Both the position numbers and the translations under genes were made by a program. From assembly GCF_014217995.1 (NCBI RefSeq), contig NZ_CP041617.1, positions 1,364,001 to 1,428,000 of the forward strand: a DNA stretch of 64,000 nucleotides, written 5' to 3'. The DNA is from Campylobacter vulpis. Lineage in GTDB: Bacteria > Campylobacterota > Campylobacteria > Campylobacterales > Campylobacteraceae. The notes beneath the pieces were generated by a model. That model saw only the letters and a list, made by a program, of their open reading frames with translations. It made no database searches and had not been told where the DNA came from. Below, piece by piece: positions 31,473-40,321 of this stretch; positions within the stretch are counted from its first letter, which is position 1, and each line of letters starts with the position of its first letter.

Positions 31473-32124
31473 TTTTAATACAGCATTAGATTACGAAGCA
31501 AGTTTTAGATATTTGATAGAGCAAAGCAATAAAAGAGCGTGGCTTATCTCTTTTGTTGCAATCTTTATAGCCTCTCTTTCTCTTATTGCTGTTGTGTTAT
31601 TAACACCTTTAAAAACCATAGAGCCTTATGTAATAAGGGTAGATAACACCACAGGTATGGTAGATATTTTAACTCTGCTTGATGAAAAAGAAATCACGCA
31701 AAATGAAGCATTGGATAAATACTTTATCTCTCAATACATTAAAGCTAGAGAGGGTTATTATTACGAGCTTTTAAACCAAGATTATTTGCTCACCCAATTA
31801 ATGAGTTCAGAAAATGTTGCAAATGAGTATAGGGCTTTGTATGAGGGAGATAATGCAAGAGACCAAATTTTAAAAAACTCTAATGAAGTAAGCGTGCAAA
31901 TTTTAAGTGTTGTTTTAGGAGAAAGTAACGGAGTTAAAACTTCAACAATAAGAGCAAACATTACTACAAAAAATCTATCCAGTAGAGGCACATCACAAGC
32001 TACAAAAGTCATCACCTTAAGTTATGACTACACGCTAGGAAAAGCTAGTGAAGAAAATAGATTATTAAATCCACTAGGATTTAAAGTTTTAACATACAGA
32101 ATTGATAATGAGGTAGAAAAATGA
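31462..32124 (+). CDS. virB8: T4SS inner-membrane protein VirB8
   Basis: A 220-residue bitopic protein with a short cytoplasmic N-terminus (YEASFRYLIEQSNKRAWLIS), one membrane helix (FVAIFIASLSLIAVVLL) and a periplasmic NTF2-like domain starting TPLKTIEPYVIRVDNTTGMVDIL, the VirB8 hallmark. It bridges inner- and outer-membrane parts of the channel. The ATG at 31462 has an AAAGG eight bases upstream; another in-frame ATG lies six bases earlier. Overlaps virB7 by 11 bases and virB9 by four. Confidence 0.92.
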   Translation: MKNDFNTALDYEASFRYLIEQSNKRAWLISFVAIFIASLSLIAVVLLTPLKTIEPYVIRVDNTTGMVDILTLLDEKEITQNEALDKYFISQYIKAREGYYYELLNQDYLLTQLMSSENVANEYRALYEGDNARDQILKNSNEVSVQILSVVLGESNGVKTSTIRANITTKNLSSRGTSQATKVITLSYDYTLGKASEENRLLNPLGFKVLTYRIDNEVEK

Positions 32125-33008
32125 AAAAGATAATTTTAGCAAGTTTATTATTAGGTAATTTCGTTTGGGCTTTGAATGTCCCAAAAACTTCTACATTTGA
32201 TAAAAGAATCGCTTATGCGGTTTATAATGCCGATGATGTTTTTCAAATTAATTCTAAAAATGGCTATGTAAGTGTTTTAGAATTTGGTGTTGATGAAAGA
32301 ATTATCAATACTGCCACAGGATTTGCTGAAGGTTGGGACTTAACTCAAAAAGACAATTTATTATTTATCAAACCTAAAGCTTACAAAACACAATTAGTTC
32401 ATCAAGATGAAAATAGCACAGCAGAACAACAAAGCTCACAAGAATTTGTTGTAGATCCTAATCCTTATGATTGGAAAACAAACTTAATTGTCATCACAAA
32501 TTTAAATACCTATGTATTTGATTTAAAATTAGTCGCTAATAATAAAAATACAACTTATAAACTTAGCTTCTCCTATCCTCAAAAAGATTTACAAGCAACA
32601 AAAGAATTATTAGAAGCTGTGGAACAAGAAAATATACGCACGGATTTGGATAAAAATACCATTCCTAGAAATTGGGATTTTTATATGAAAGTCAATAAAG
32701 GCAGTGAGGATATAAGTCCAAATTTTGCGTATGATGATGGTGTTTTTACTTATTTAGGTTTTGATAATACTAAAACCTTTCCTGCTGTTTTTATGTATGA
32801 AAATGGTAAAGAAAGCATTTTAAACACTCATATTAAAAAAGATGGCAACTATGAAGTTTTAGTGATACAAAAAACCACAAAACAAATTTTATTAAGAAGT
32901 GGGGATAAGGTCGTAGGAATTTTTAATCGTGGATACGCAAAAAATCCTTTGAGAAAAACAAGAGAAACTTCTAATGAAAATATTCAAAGAGAAATTAATA
33001 AAAAATAA
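32121..33008 (+). CDS. virB9: T4SS outer-membrane core protein VirB9
   Basis: A 295-residue secreted protein with signal peptide MKKIILASLLLGNFVWA and the VirB9 pattern: FDKRIAYAVYNADDVFQINSKNGYVSVLEFGVDERI at the N-terminus and, at the C-terminus, NFAYDDGVFTYLGFDNTKTFPAVFMYENGKES, the strands that contact VirB7 and VirB10 in the outer ring. The middle has a Gln/Ser-rich linker. Overlaps virB8 by four bases and is followed by virB10 after ten. Confidence 0.92.
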   Translation: MKKIILASLLLGNFVWALNVPKTSTFDKRIAYAVYNADDVFQINSKNGYVSVLEFGVDERIINTATGFAEGWDLTQKDNLLFIKPKAYKTQLVHQDENSTAEQQSSQEFVVDPNPYDWKTNLIVITNLNTYVFDLKLVANNKNTTYKLSFSYPQKDLQATKELLEAVEQENIRTDLDKNTIPRNWDFYMKVNKGSEDISPNFAYDDGVFTYLGFDNTKTFPAVFMYENGKESILNTHIKKDGNYEVLVIQKTTKQILLRSGDKVVGIFNRGYAKNPLRKTRETSNENIQREINKK

Positions 33009-33018
33009 GGGGTAAATT

Positions 33019-34188
33019 ATGCAAAATAAAGAGCAAGATAGCTTAGAAAATGACTTTGATAGCCACACAAGCGAATTGAGTGAGCAAAAAAATCATCTCA
33101 AAAAGATACAAGCTTATACAATCTTTGCTATTGGCGGTTTATTGCTCATCATTTTAATTGTTTATTTCTTAAAATCATTTTCATCAAATAATCAAAGTGT
33201 TGAAGAAACACCAAAGGAAGAAAATAAAGATTTAGCTCAAAGCGTTAAGGCTAAAGAATTTGTTCCACCTCCTCCACAAAAGACATTTGACGAACTTATC
33301 GCTAACACACCACAACAAGAACAACCTTTAATGCTTGAGCCAAAACCTCCAAAGCCTAGAATTGTAAAAGGTGCAGGAGTTACGGTCATTGCTTCAACTA
33401 ATAGCGGAGGATTTGAGGGAGGCAATGCTGGCAATAACAGAGAGTTTGGAGAAAAACCAAATACCTTATTTGAATTTGGGCAAAATGGTGCTTTACAAAA
33501 TTCTAATAATTTGCAAGGTGGAGGAGAATTTACAGGTGAAGTTTTCACTCCTACAATTGCTAAAGTGAGTGAGTTTGACCAAAATCTTCTTTTGTCTAAA
33601 GGAACTTATATTGGCTGTGCTTTAAAAACAAGGCTTGTTAGCTCTATTAAAGGAGGGATTGCCTGCATAGTATCTAATGATGTTTATTCTGCAAATGGCA
33701 ACACACTTTTAATTGAAAAAGGTAGCACTATCACAGGAACATTTAATGCGGGTCAAATGGATGATGGTATGGATAGACTTTTTGTTATTTGGCAAGAAAT
33801 TAGAACACCTAATAATATTATTATTCCTGTATATTCTGGAGCTACTGATGAGCTAGGTGCTAGTGGAATGCAAGGCTGGGTGGATCATCACTATTTAAAA
33901 CGATTTGGTTCTGCTATTTTACTTTCAATGATTGATGATGGTATGGCAATACTAGCTGACCAATTAAGCAAAAACAATAAAAATGGCAATAACTACTACA
34001 ATTATAGTGAGAATACAAGGGAAAATGTCGGTGAAATCGCTAACACTGCTTTAGAAAAAATGATTGATATTAAGCCAACTCTTTATAAAAATCACGGCGA
34101 TTTAGTTGGCGTTTATGTCAATAGAGATATTGATTTTTCAAAGGTTTATAAACTTACAAGGAAAAAGAATGTCAATCACCTTAGATAA
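33019..34188 (+). CDS. virB10: T4SS core channel protein VirB10
   Basis: A 389-residue protein spanning both membranes: cytoplasmic N-terminus, membrane helix AYTIFAIGGLLLIILIVYFL (residues 34-53), a proline-rich periplasmic stretch (FVPPPPQKT, EPKPPKPRI), and the conserved C-terminal barrel (KGTYIGCALKTRLVSSIKGGIACIVSNDVYS, LIEKGSTITG, GASGMQGWVDHHYLKRFG). It senses ATPase activity and gates the pore. Its last 20 bases overlap virB11. Confidence 0.93.
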   Translation: MQNKEQDSLENDFDSHTSELSEQKNHLKKIQAYTIFAIGGLLLIILIVYFLKSFSSNNQSVEETPKEENKDLAQSVKAKEFVPPPPQKTFDELIANTPQQEQPLMLEPKPPKPRIVKGAGVTVIASTNSGGFEGGNAGNNREFGEKPNTLFEFGQNGALQNSNNLQGGGEFTGEVFTPTIAKVSEFDQNLLLSKGTYIGCALKTRLVSSIKGGIACIVSNDVYSANGNTLLIEKGSTITGTFNAGQMDDGMDRLFVIWQEIRTPNNIIIPVYSGATDELGASGMQGWVDHHYLKRFGSAILLSMIDDGMAILADQLSKNNKNGNNYYNYSENTRENVGEIANTALEKMIDIKPTLYKNHGDLVGVYVNRDIDFSKVYKLTRKKNVNHLR

Positions 34189-35167
34189 ATACACAAATCA
34201 ATACTTTGGAGAATTCTTAAAAGATGACTCCATTAATGAAATTTGTTACAACGGCGATGATAAAGTATGGCTACAAAATTCTAAAGGATTATGGGAAGCT
34301 ATACCTAGTAAGCTTGACTTTGAAAAAGCTGGACATTTTGCAACTGCGGCTGCTGCTTTTAAAAAAGACAAAATAGATGTTTCTCGTCCTATTCTTAGTT
34401 GTATTTTAGTAGGTGGGGAGCGTATGCAAATCGTTATCCCACCTGCTACTAAAAGCGAACATATTTCAATCACCATTAGAAAACCTAGCAAAACTCGCTT
34501 TAAAATGCAAAATCATATTGAAAGCGGACTTTTTGAGGATTTAAATCCTAATGATACAAACACCATCAAGCCTAGCGATGCAGAACTCATTAAGCTTTAT
34601 GAAGAAAAAGATTATCAAAGCTTCATCTCTAAGGCTGTAAGCTATGGTAAAAACATTATCATTGCTGGAGAAACAGGAAGTGGAAAAACTACTTTTATGA
34701 AAACGCTAATTGATTTTATCAGTCTTGATGATAGGATTATTACGATTGAAGATGTAGAAGAAATCAAATTTTACGAGCATAAAAACTTCGTGCAATTATT
34801 TTATCCAAGTGAAGCAAAAAGCACGGATTTTTTAAATTCTGCAACGCTTTTAAAGTCCTGCTTAAGAATGAAACCTGATAGGATTTTATTAGCAGAGCTT
34901 AGAGGTGCTGAAACTTATGATTTTATCAATGTTTTAGCAAGTGGTCACGGAGGGAGTATCACAAGTTGCCACGCAGGAAGCCCTGAAGAAACATTTACAC
35001 GACTTGCCTTAATGACTTTACAAAACCCACAAGGTCAATGTGTGCCTTTTGAAATTATCCAAAAAACACTGAAAGATTTGATTGATATTGTCGTTCATAT
35101 CCACGCTCATCACGGAAAAAGGCGTATTAGTGGAATTTATTTTAAAGAGATAGAGAATATCAAGTAA
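34169..35167 (+). CDS. virB11: T4SS hexameric ATPase VirB11
   Basis: A 332-residue secretion ATPase. Walker A is IIAGETGSGKTTFMKTL, the Asp box is ITIEDVEEIKF, Walker B is RILLAELRGAE and the His box GHGGSITSCHAG; the N-terminal domain (SITLDKYTNQYFGEFLKDDSINEICYNG) is typical. The start chosen is the ATG after AAGGAAAAAG inside virB10; an upstream in-frame ATG at 34106 would add 21 residues but has no ribosome site. Confidence 0.93.
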   Translation: MSITLDKYTNQYFGEFLKDDSINEICYNGDDKVWLQNSKGLWEAIPSKLDFEKAGHFATAAAAFKKDKIDVSRPILSCILVGGERMQIVIPPATKSEHISITIRKPSKTRFKMQNHIESGLFEDLNPNDTNTIKPSDAELIKLYEEKDYQSFISKAVSYGKNIIIAGETGSGKTTFMKTLIDFISLDDRIITIEDVEEIKFYEHKNFVQLFYPSEAKSTDFLNSATLLKSCLRMKPDRILLAELRGAETYDFINVLASGHGGSITSCHAGSPEETFTRLALMTLQNPQGQCVPFEIIQKTLKDLIDIVVHIHAHHGKRRISGIYFKEIENIK

Positions 35168-35178
35168 AAGGGATAAAT

Positions 35179-35877
35179 ATGTCTATGTGGAAAATTAACA
35201 GGCAAGAAACAGAAGCAACAAACACAAATCTTGTAAATATAAATAATAAAAAAATGGAATTTACTACCAAAAATAATCAAATATTTTGCACCAGCTTAGA
35301 TATAGCTAGAGTATTTGAAAAAAGACATACTCATATTTTAGATATCATTAAAAACTATTTAAATGATGGAGATATGAAAGAATTTAACCAGCCGAAAATT
35401 CGGCTGGTTAATTATAAAGACCTAAAAGGCGAACTTAGACCAGCCTATGAAGTGTCTCGTGATGGTTTTTCATTTATTGCAATGGGTTTAACAGGTAAAA
35501 AAGCAAATAAATGGAAAGTTTCTTTTATTAATGCCTTTAATAAAATGGAGCAAGTTATCACGCAAGAAATACATAGTCCTAATAAATATCTTACAGAAAT
35601 AATGAGTGAGCTTTATAAAAGACTTCCGCAAGAAGATTTTAGTGTTGATATTACACTTAAAGATAGAAATCAGAACAATCAAATAATTTATTCTCATCAT
35701 TATGAAGTTGGTGGCAAACCAAGAGATCCAATGGTGAGTAAAAATAAAGAATTTTTTGAAAATAATTTTATAGCACAACAAGACAAATCTACAAAGGATT
35801 TTAAATCAAAACTCAAAGAATTTAACACCAAAAATAATGCAAACAAAACTATTAAAAATAAAGACTTGGAGAAATAA
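35179..35877 (+). CDS. Rha family protein with shared C-terminal tail
   Basis: A 232-residue second Rha protein: IFCTSLDIARVFEKRHTHIL and VSRDGFSFIAMGLTGKKANKWKVSFINAFNKMEQ match the copy at 27714. Unlike that copy it ends with the tail QQDKSTKDFKSKLKEF, encoded on a repeat identical to that of the next gene. The codons for NQPKIRLVN (residues 70-78) form a perfect 28-bp palindrome, more GC-rich than its surroundings. It lies 11 bases after virB11, in the T4SS operon. Role unknown; regulatory, or a cargo protein through its tail. Confidence 0.7.
   Translation: MSMWKINRQETEATNTNLVNINNKKMEFTTKNNQIFCTSLDIARVFEKRHTHILDIIKNYLNDGDMKEFNQPKIRLVNYKDLKGELRPAYEVSRDGFSFIAMGLTGKKANKWKVSFINAFNKMEQVITQEIHSPNKYLTEIMSELYKRLPQEDFSVDITLKDRNQNNQIIYSHHYEVGGKPRDPMVSKNKEFFENNFIAQQDKSTKDFKSKLKEFNTKNNANKTIKNKDLEK
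35384..35411 (+). repeat. 28-bp perfect palindrome within the second Rha gene
   Basis: Arms of 12 bp (TTAACCAGCCGA and its complement) around an AAAT loop, inside a coding region. In RNA it would form a stable hairpin; in DNA it could be a binding site or the scar of an inserted palindrome. Confidence 0.8.
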
Positions 35878-35878
35878 A
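35779..35878 (+). repeat. Tail repeat, copy 3 (100 bp)
   Basis: Encodes the C-terminal tail of the second Rha gene. Identical over 100 bases to 36404-36503, and related at protein level to copies 1 and 2 (QDKS, KDFKSKLK). Confidence 0.9.
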
Positions 35879-36502
35879 ATGAATAAAGAAAGGCGAGGCA
35901 TTTATAATGTAAGTTTTAATGAAAAAAACTCAACTCCTATTAATGCAGAGCTTGAAGCTATTGAAAATGCCATTATAGATTATGTCGTGCATTATGTAAA
36001 GGGTTTTCACGATACAAGAAGAGACAAAGGAATGGGTGCAAATCATATCAAACTTCATTTAGAAGAAAATAGCGATGGACAAATCACAATGGAAGAGCTT
36101 TTAAATCTAGGTAATTCTATAAGAGAATATTTAAAAATATTTAAAGAACCATTTGTAGAGGAAAAAGAAGCAAAAATTTATGAATGGGAAAATGATGAAG
36201 GAATTAGATTTAGGGCTATTACTGACAAAATAGGTGAAAGGCATTTAAAAAATATCACGAAAGATTATCAAAGGGGAGGGCGACAACTGCCACTTTCCCC
36301 CTCTGATGAGCAAATTATAACCTTTTACTCTGATAGAAATCTTAATAAACAAATGGAATTTAAAAATCCTAAAGTAGCAAGATACTATGCAAATGAGGCA
36401 AAGCAAGACAAATCTACAAAGGATTTTAAATCAAAACTCAAAGAATTTAACACCAAAAATAATGCAAACAAAACTATTAAAAATAAAGACTTGGAGAAAT
36501 AA
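35879..36502 (+). CDS. Putative BECR-type nuclease, tail-tagged candidate T4SS cargo
   Basis: A 207-residue protein. The region from GMGANHIKLHLEEN through EEKEAKIYEWENDEGIRFRAI to EQIITFYSDRN strongly resembles the phage-associated barnase/EndoU/colicin-like nuclease (PBECR) layout: a histidine in a first helix, an RFR strand and a TFYSDR strand at the end. That is family knowledge applied by eye. The C-terminus is the shared tail QDKSTKDFKSKLKEF. The start used is the ATG after CTTGGAGAAATAAA; the stop is followed at once by virD4, the gene for the coupling protein that would receive a C-terminal signal. Confidence 0.65.
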   Translation: MNKERRGIYNVSFNEKNSTPINAELEAIENAIIDYVVHYVKGFHDTRRDKGMGANHIKLHLEENSDGQITMEELLNLGNSIREYLKIFKEPFVEEKEAKIYEWENDEGIRFRAITDKIGERHLKNITKDYQRGGRQLPLSPSDEQIITFYSDRNLNKQMEFKNPKVARYYANEAKQDKSTKDFKSKLKEFNTKNNANKTIKNKDLEK

Positions 36503-36503
36503 A
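36404..36503 (+). repeat. Tail repeat, copy 4 (100 bp)
   Basis: Exact copy of 35779-35878. It ends at the virD4 start, supplying the GGAG ribosome site for virD4 as copy 3 does for the nuclease-like gene. Confidence 0.9.
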
Positions 36504-38314
36504 TGCAAAACAATAAAAGCCTTCAAATTATTTTTCTTATTCTAGTAGGTTTCATTTTTACCTATTTACTAACTCCTATTGTTTTCTTTGTTTTGAACAA
36601 AGTAAAAATAATGAAAGCGATTGAAATCTATAACATTAACTTCACTTTACAGGCAGTCGCTAATCATTACCCAAAAATATGGCTTTCTTTGGGTATCACT
36701 TTCGCATTTTGTTTGTTTGCTTTGACTCTTTTGGTGTTATCCTTAAAAACCAAAAAATCTCAATTTGGCGAAGCTAGATTTGCTAATTTTAATGAAATTA
36801 AAAAAATGAATTTATTTGGGGATAAGGGTATTATTATTGGAAAATATAAGGGAAAATTATTAAGATTTGGCGGTCAGCAATTTGTAGCTTTAGGAGCTCC
36901 TACAAGAAGTGGTAAGGGTGTAGGTATTGTGATACCAAATTTATTAGAATGGCAAGAAAGTGCTGTGGTGCAAGATATTAAGCAAGAATGCTTTGATTAC
37001 ACCAGTAAATATAGAAAAGAAATCTTAGGACAAGAAGTTTATCTTTTTAATCCATTTTCAAGACAAACACATCGCTATAATCCTTTAAGCTACATTGATA
37101 TGAATGATAAAGAGCATTGCGATAGTCAATTAATGGATTTAGGCAATATCCTTTATCCACTTGATGGGGATTCTACTTCAAAATTTTTCAACGGATTAGC
37201 TCAAAATCTATTCATAGGACTTTGTTATTTATGGCGTGATTTGCAACTTAGTGGCAATGGAAAAGATTTTCAAAAAGCTTTTAATGTAGATGTAGGAGAA
37301 TTTAACTTTTACAATATCTTACAACTCTCAAAAGGTTTAACTCTTAAAAATGAGGAAAATAACATTAGAGGCTTTGATGATACATACAATTTTTTAGTCT
37401 ATTGTGAAATTTTAGATGAAGCTACCATAAGACGCTTAGAAACTTATTTTAATATCAGCTCAGACGCAACTAAATCGGGCGTAATGAGTTCTTTTAATGC
37501 TCCTCTTGTGCCATTTGAAAGTGAAACTCTAAGATTAAGCACAGAAACAAGTGATTTTGATTTAAGAGATTTACGCAAAAAGAAAATGACAATTTATATA
37601 GGAATTACGCCTGATCAATTAGCAAATGCTGGATTTATTTTAAATATATTTTGGTCGCAACTTATTCTACTAAATACTAAAGAATTGCCACAAAGCAATA
37701 AAGAATTAAAATACACCTGCTTAATGGTTATGGACGAATTTACTGCACCTGGTAGAATTCCTATCTATCAATCTGCTGTAAGCTTTATGGCTGGATATTG
37801 GCTACGCTCTTTAATGATTTATCAATCTAACTCACAACTTGAAACGCAACAGCCTTTAGGTTATGGAAAAGAAGGAGCTAAAACATTATTAACAAATCAC
37901 GCTTGTCAAATTTTTTATGCACCAAGAGAACAAGAAGACGCAGAAGCTATTTCTAGGATTTTAGGAAATACCACTTTTAAAACAAGCTCAAGAAGTATTA
38001 ATACAAGTGGTAATGGTGGTGGCTCAAGAAGTATTAGTGAAGCAAGTAGAGCTTTAATGTTACCGCAAGAGCTGAGAGAAATGGCTTTTGAAAACGAGTT
38101 GATTACTATTGATAGTGGCAAACCTATCTTATGCAATAAAGCATTTTATTATTCAGATTCTTATTTTATGGATAAATTTAAAGCTGTTTCAAAAAGCTTA
38201 TCAACAATAAGAAAAATTCCAACAAGAGAACAATTAGAAAATGCAATCTTAAAAGGAGAATGCAAAGTAAAAATTCAAATCATAGGAGAAAACAATGAAA
38301 AAAATGTCGCTTAG
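36503..38314 (+). CDS. virD4: Type IV coupling protein VirD4
   Basis: A 603-residue ATPase that receives relaxosome or protein substrates and hands them to the VirB channel. Two N-terminal membrane helices (IIFLILVGFIFTYLLTPIVFF and LSLGITFAFCLFALTLLVLSL), Walker A in LGAPTRSGKGVGIVIP, Walker B in CLMVMDEFTAPGRI and the conserved GYWLRSLMIYQSNSQL segment. Length and order are typical of VirD4/TraG. Overlaps the next gene by 20 bases. Confidence 0.93.
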   Translation: MQNNKSLQIIFLILVGFIFTYLLTPIVFFVLNKVKIMKAIEIYNINFTLQAVANHYPKIWLSLGITFAFCLFALTLLVLSLKTKKSQFGEARFANFNEIKKMNLFGDKGIIIGKYKGKLLRFGGQQFVALGAPTRSGKGVGIVIPNLLEWQESAVVQDIKQECFDYTSKYRKEILGQEVYLFNPFSRQTHRYNPLSYIDMNDKEHCDSQLMDLGNILYPLDGDSTSKFFNGLAQNLFIGLCYLWRDLQLSGNGKDFQKAFNVDVGEFNFYNILQLSKGLTLKNEENNIRGFDDTYNFLVYCEILDEATIRRLETYFNISSDATKSGVMSSFNAPLVPFESETLRLSTETSDFDLRDLRKKKMTIYIGITPDQLANAGFILNIFWSQLILLNTKELPQSNKELKYTCLMVMDEFTAPGRIPIYQSAVSFMAGYWLRSLMIYQSNSQLETQQPLGYGKEGAKTLLTNHACQIFYAPREQEDAEAISRILGNTTFKTSSRSINTSGNGGGSRSISEASRALMLPQELREMAFENELITIDSGKPILCNKAFYYSDSYFMDKFKAVSKSLSTIRKIPTREQLENAILKGECKVKIQIIGENNEKNVA

Positions 38315-38723
38315 TTTAGCTGTAATTGCTTCATTAGTAGTTGGGTGTTCTGCCCCGCAACCAAAAAAATTAGATAATGGTTCTATTTTAACTATTAACA
38401 CTTCCATTTTGGAAAAACAATATAACTTTGTTCCAAAAGATAGCTTTTTAAGCTCACAAAATTGGACTTATCAAATCATCGCTGAAAAGAAATCAGAAAA
38501 AGATGACTTTATCAAAAATGAGCTTATAACGAAAACTTTTTTATTAGCTCACAATGCTAGTAGAATGATTTTAGTCGGTAGAGAAGATTTGATACAAGCC
38601 TACAAGGAATATTTTATCAAAAATCAAGTCATTATCCCTATTGAATTACAGCCTATCAATCCTTATGAAGAAGATTACAACAAGGTTAGTATTCTATTTT
38701 TTAACAAAATTAAAGGAGAGTAA
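38295..38723 (+). CDS. Lipoprotein of the T4SS locus
   Basis: A 142-residue predicted lipoprotein with signal peptide ending LVVGCS (lipobox). The mature part has no domain I recognise: a short variable start, then YQIIAEKKSEKDDFIKNELITKTFLLAHNASRM and a C-terminal VIIPIELQPINPYEEDYNKV. It overlaps virD4 by 20 bases and is followed after four bases by trbM, so it belongs to the transfer operon; a role in pilus assembly, surface exclusion or mating-pair stability is possible but unproven. Confidence 0.6.
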   Translation: MKKMSLSLAVIASLVVGCSAPQPKKLDNGSILTINTSILEKQYNFVPKDSFLSSQNWTYQIIAEKKSEKDDFIKNELITKTFLLAHNASRMILVGREDLIQAYKEYFIKNQVIIPIELQPINPYEEDYNKVSILFFNKIKGE

Positions 38724-38726
38724 AAA

Positions 38727-39476
38727 ATGAAAAAAGTTCTTTTATCTATTTTAGCTTTTGGTGTTGTATCCTCTAATGCAATAGAATTAGAAATGCTAAC
38801 AGGAGATACTAGATTAGCGTGCGAGGCAATGCTTTGTCTAGCAAGTCCTACTCAACCAGCAGAATGTAGTGCCTCTTTGGCAAGATATTTTAGCATACAT
38901 TTTAAAAAGCCGTGGAAAACTATTAATGCTAGAAAAGCTTTTTTAAATCTTTGCCCCATAGGAGATGCAGATAGTGAAATGCTTAAATATAAAAACGAAA
39001 TTTTAGCGAACCTAGATGGAGCTTGTAGCGTAGAAGCGTTGAATCAGCGTATCGAAAAAACCTTATTGAGAGTTGAACAATTTTGCGAGAGTAGTGGAGC
39101 TGGAGATGGCACTTCGTGTAAAAATGTAAATATTTATGGCTTTAGAATCAATCCACAATTAACAAATTCTTGCAGATTGCTATCTTCATCAAAATATACA
39201 GATTATCATTTAAAATACACTTGCAACAATAAATTTTACGAACAAGAAGAATGGCAAAGAGGCTATGAATTAAAGGAAATCTCGCAAGAAATTTACAATG
39301 CCTTACCTGTATCGCAAAGAGAGCAAGGAGAAAAATTAACAGAAATTAGCAGATATGAATTTATAAAATTGCCTCAAAATCAAAGAAAACAAATTGGGTT
39401 TAAATATTACAAAATTCATATTGCTTATTATCAAAAAATGGCTATCAAAAAAGAATGTTGGGTTAATGAGAAATAA
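38727..39476 (+). CDS. trbM: TrbM/KikA-like conjugation protein
   Basis: A 249-residue secreted protein: signal peptide MKKVLLSILAFGVVSSNA, then the TrbM pattern LTGDTRLACEAMLCLASPTQPAECSASLARYFSIHFKKPWKT with paired cysteines likely forming disulfides. TrbM is needed for efficient IncP transfer though its exact task is unclear. The C-terminal half (about residues 130-249), with more cysteines, is longer than in RP4 TrbM. Ends overlapping the next ATG (TAATG). Confidence 0.82.
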   Translation: MKKVLLSILAFGVVSSNAIELEMLTGDTRLACEAMLCLASPTQPAECSASLARYFSIHFKKPWKTINARKAFLNLCPIGDADSEMLKYKNEILANLDGACSVEALNQRIEKTLLRVEQFCESSGAGDGTSCKNVNIYGFRINPQLTNSCRLLSSSKYTDYHLKYTCNNKFYEQEEWQRGYELKEISQEIYNALPVSQREQGEKLTEISRYEFIKLPQNQRKQIGFKYYKIHIAYYQKMAIKKECWVNEK

Positions 39477-40260
39477 TGATGAATGAGATTAATTCTAGTG
39501 AAAATCTTTTTGAAATTGTCAATAATGAGCAAGAAATATCTGCGACTAATTACAATGAGTTATTACAAAAATTTGCCAATATTATGAAAGAAATTAATGC
39601 CAAAATTCATATTGGCAAACAAAACTCGCAAAGCAATACAGAAGATGGCATTTTTAAAGATTTAGAAAATAATTATATAGAGCTAAATAATACGCATTTG
39701 GCTCTTGTTTCTTATTTTACAAATCCTCCAAACGATGAGGAAAAAGAACTCATCAGCAAAACAGCATCCATAAGAAAGACTATGGAAGATTTTGCAAAAT
39801 TTGCTAATGAAATTCAAAAAATATCATTAGATGAAAAGCTAGAAAATATAATGAGCAGATTAATCAATTTTGCGAGATAGTAGAATATAAACTTTCTTAT
39901 AATGCACAAAACTATAATGACTTTCTTGATAGTTTTATCAAAGATGGCAAAGATAAGCTTAATATTTTCTCGCAAATATTTACAAAAATGATAAAGAATA
40001 CAAAATCATTTCTTATATTTTTTAGCTTTACAGCAATTGGACTTGGGATAACACTTGGCATTCTGCTATTTCTTATCTATACAAAAAATACAGAGCTTGA
40101 AAATTTACAAAATAAAGTAAGCGTAATCACTCAAGGTTTGGCAACAATCTCCGTTGATGAAGACGGTAAAAGCCTTACCTTGAGCTTTGCAAAAAAACAA
40201 AAAACTATTCTTACGGAAAATAAAAATAGTATTCAAATCACACTGCAAGGAGGTGAATGA
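39476..40260 (+). pseudogene. Membrane-anchored coiled-coil protein, frameshifted
   Basis: Two open frames, 39476-39880 and 39988-40260, join into one 261-residue protein if one base is added in the A run near 39854: the first ends LDEKLE and the other frame continues YNEQINQFCEIVEYKLSYNAQNYNDF without a stop. The rebuilt protein is helical, with one membrane segment (FLIFFSFTAIGLGITLGILLFLIY) near residue 180 and a C-terminal soluble stretch. No family recognised. Either a real mutation or a homopolymer sequencing error. In the transfer operon directly after trbM. Confidence 0.7.
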
Positions 40261-40321
40261 ACGAAGGAATTATATATAAAAATTGCAAAAAACAAAAAAC
40301 AAAAATTTTAAGGAGATAAAA

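Noticed and set aside
40257-40319. 20-codon frame after an AAGGAGGTGA sequence
   Set aside because: Good ribosome-like sequence but only three bases from the ATG, Lys-rich peptide, no further support.
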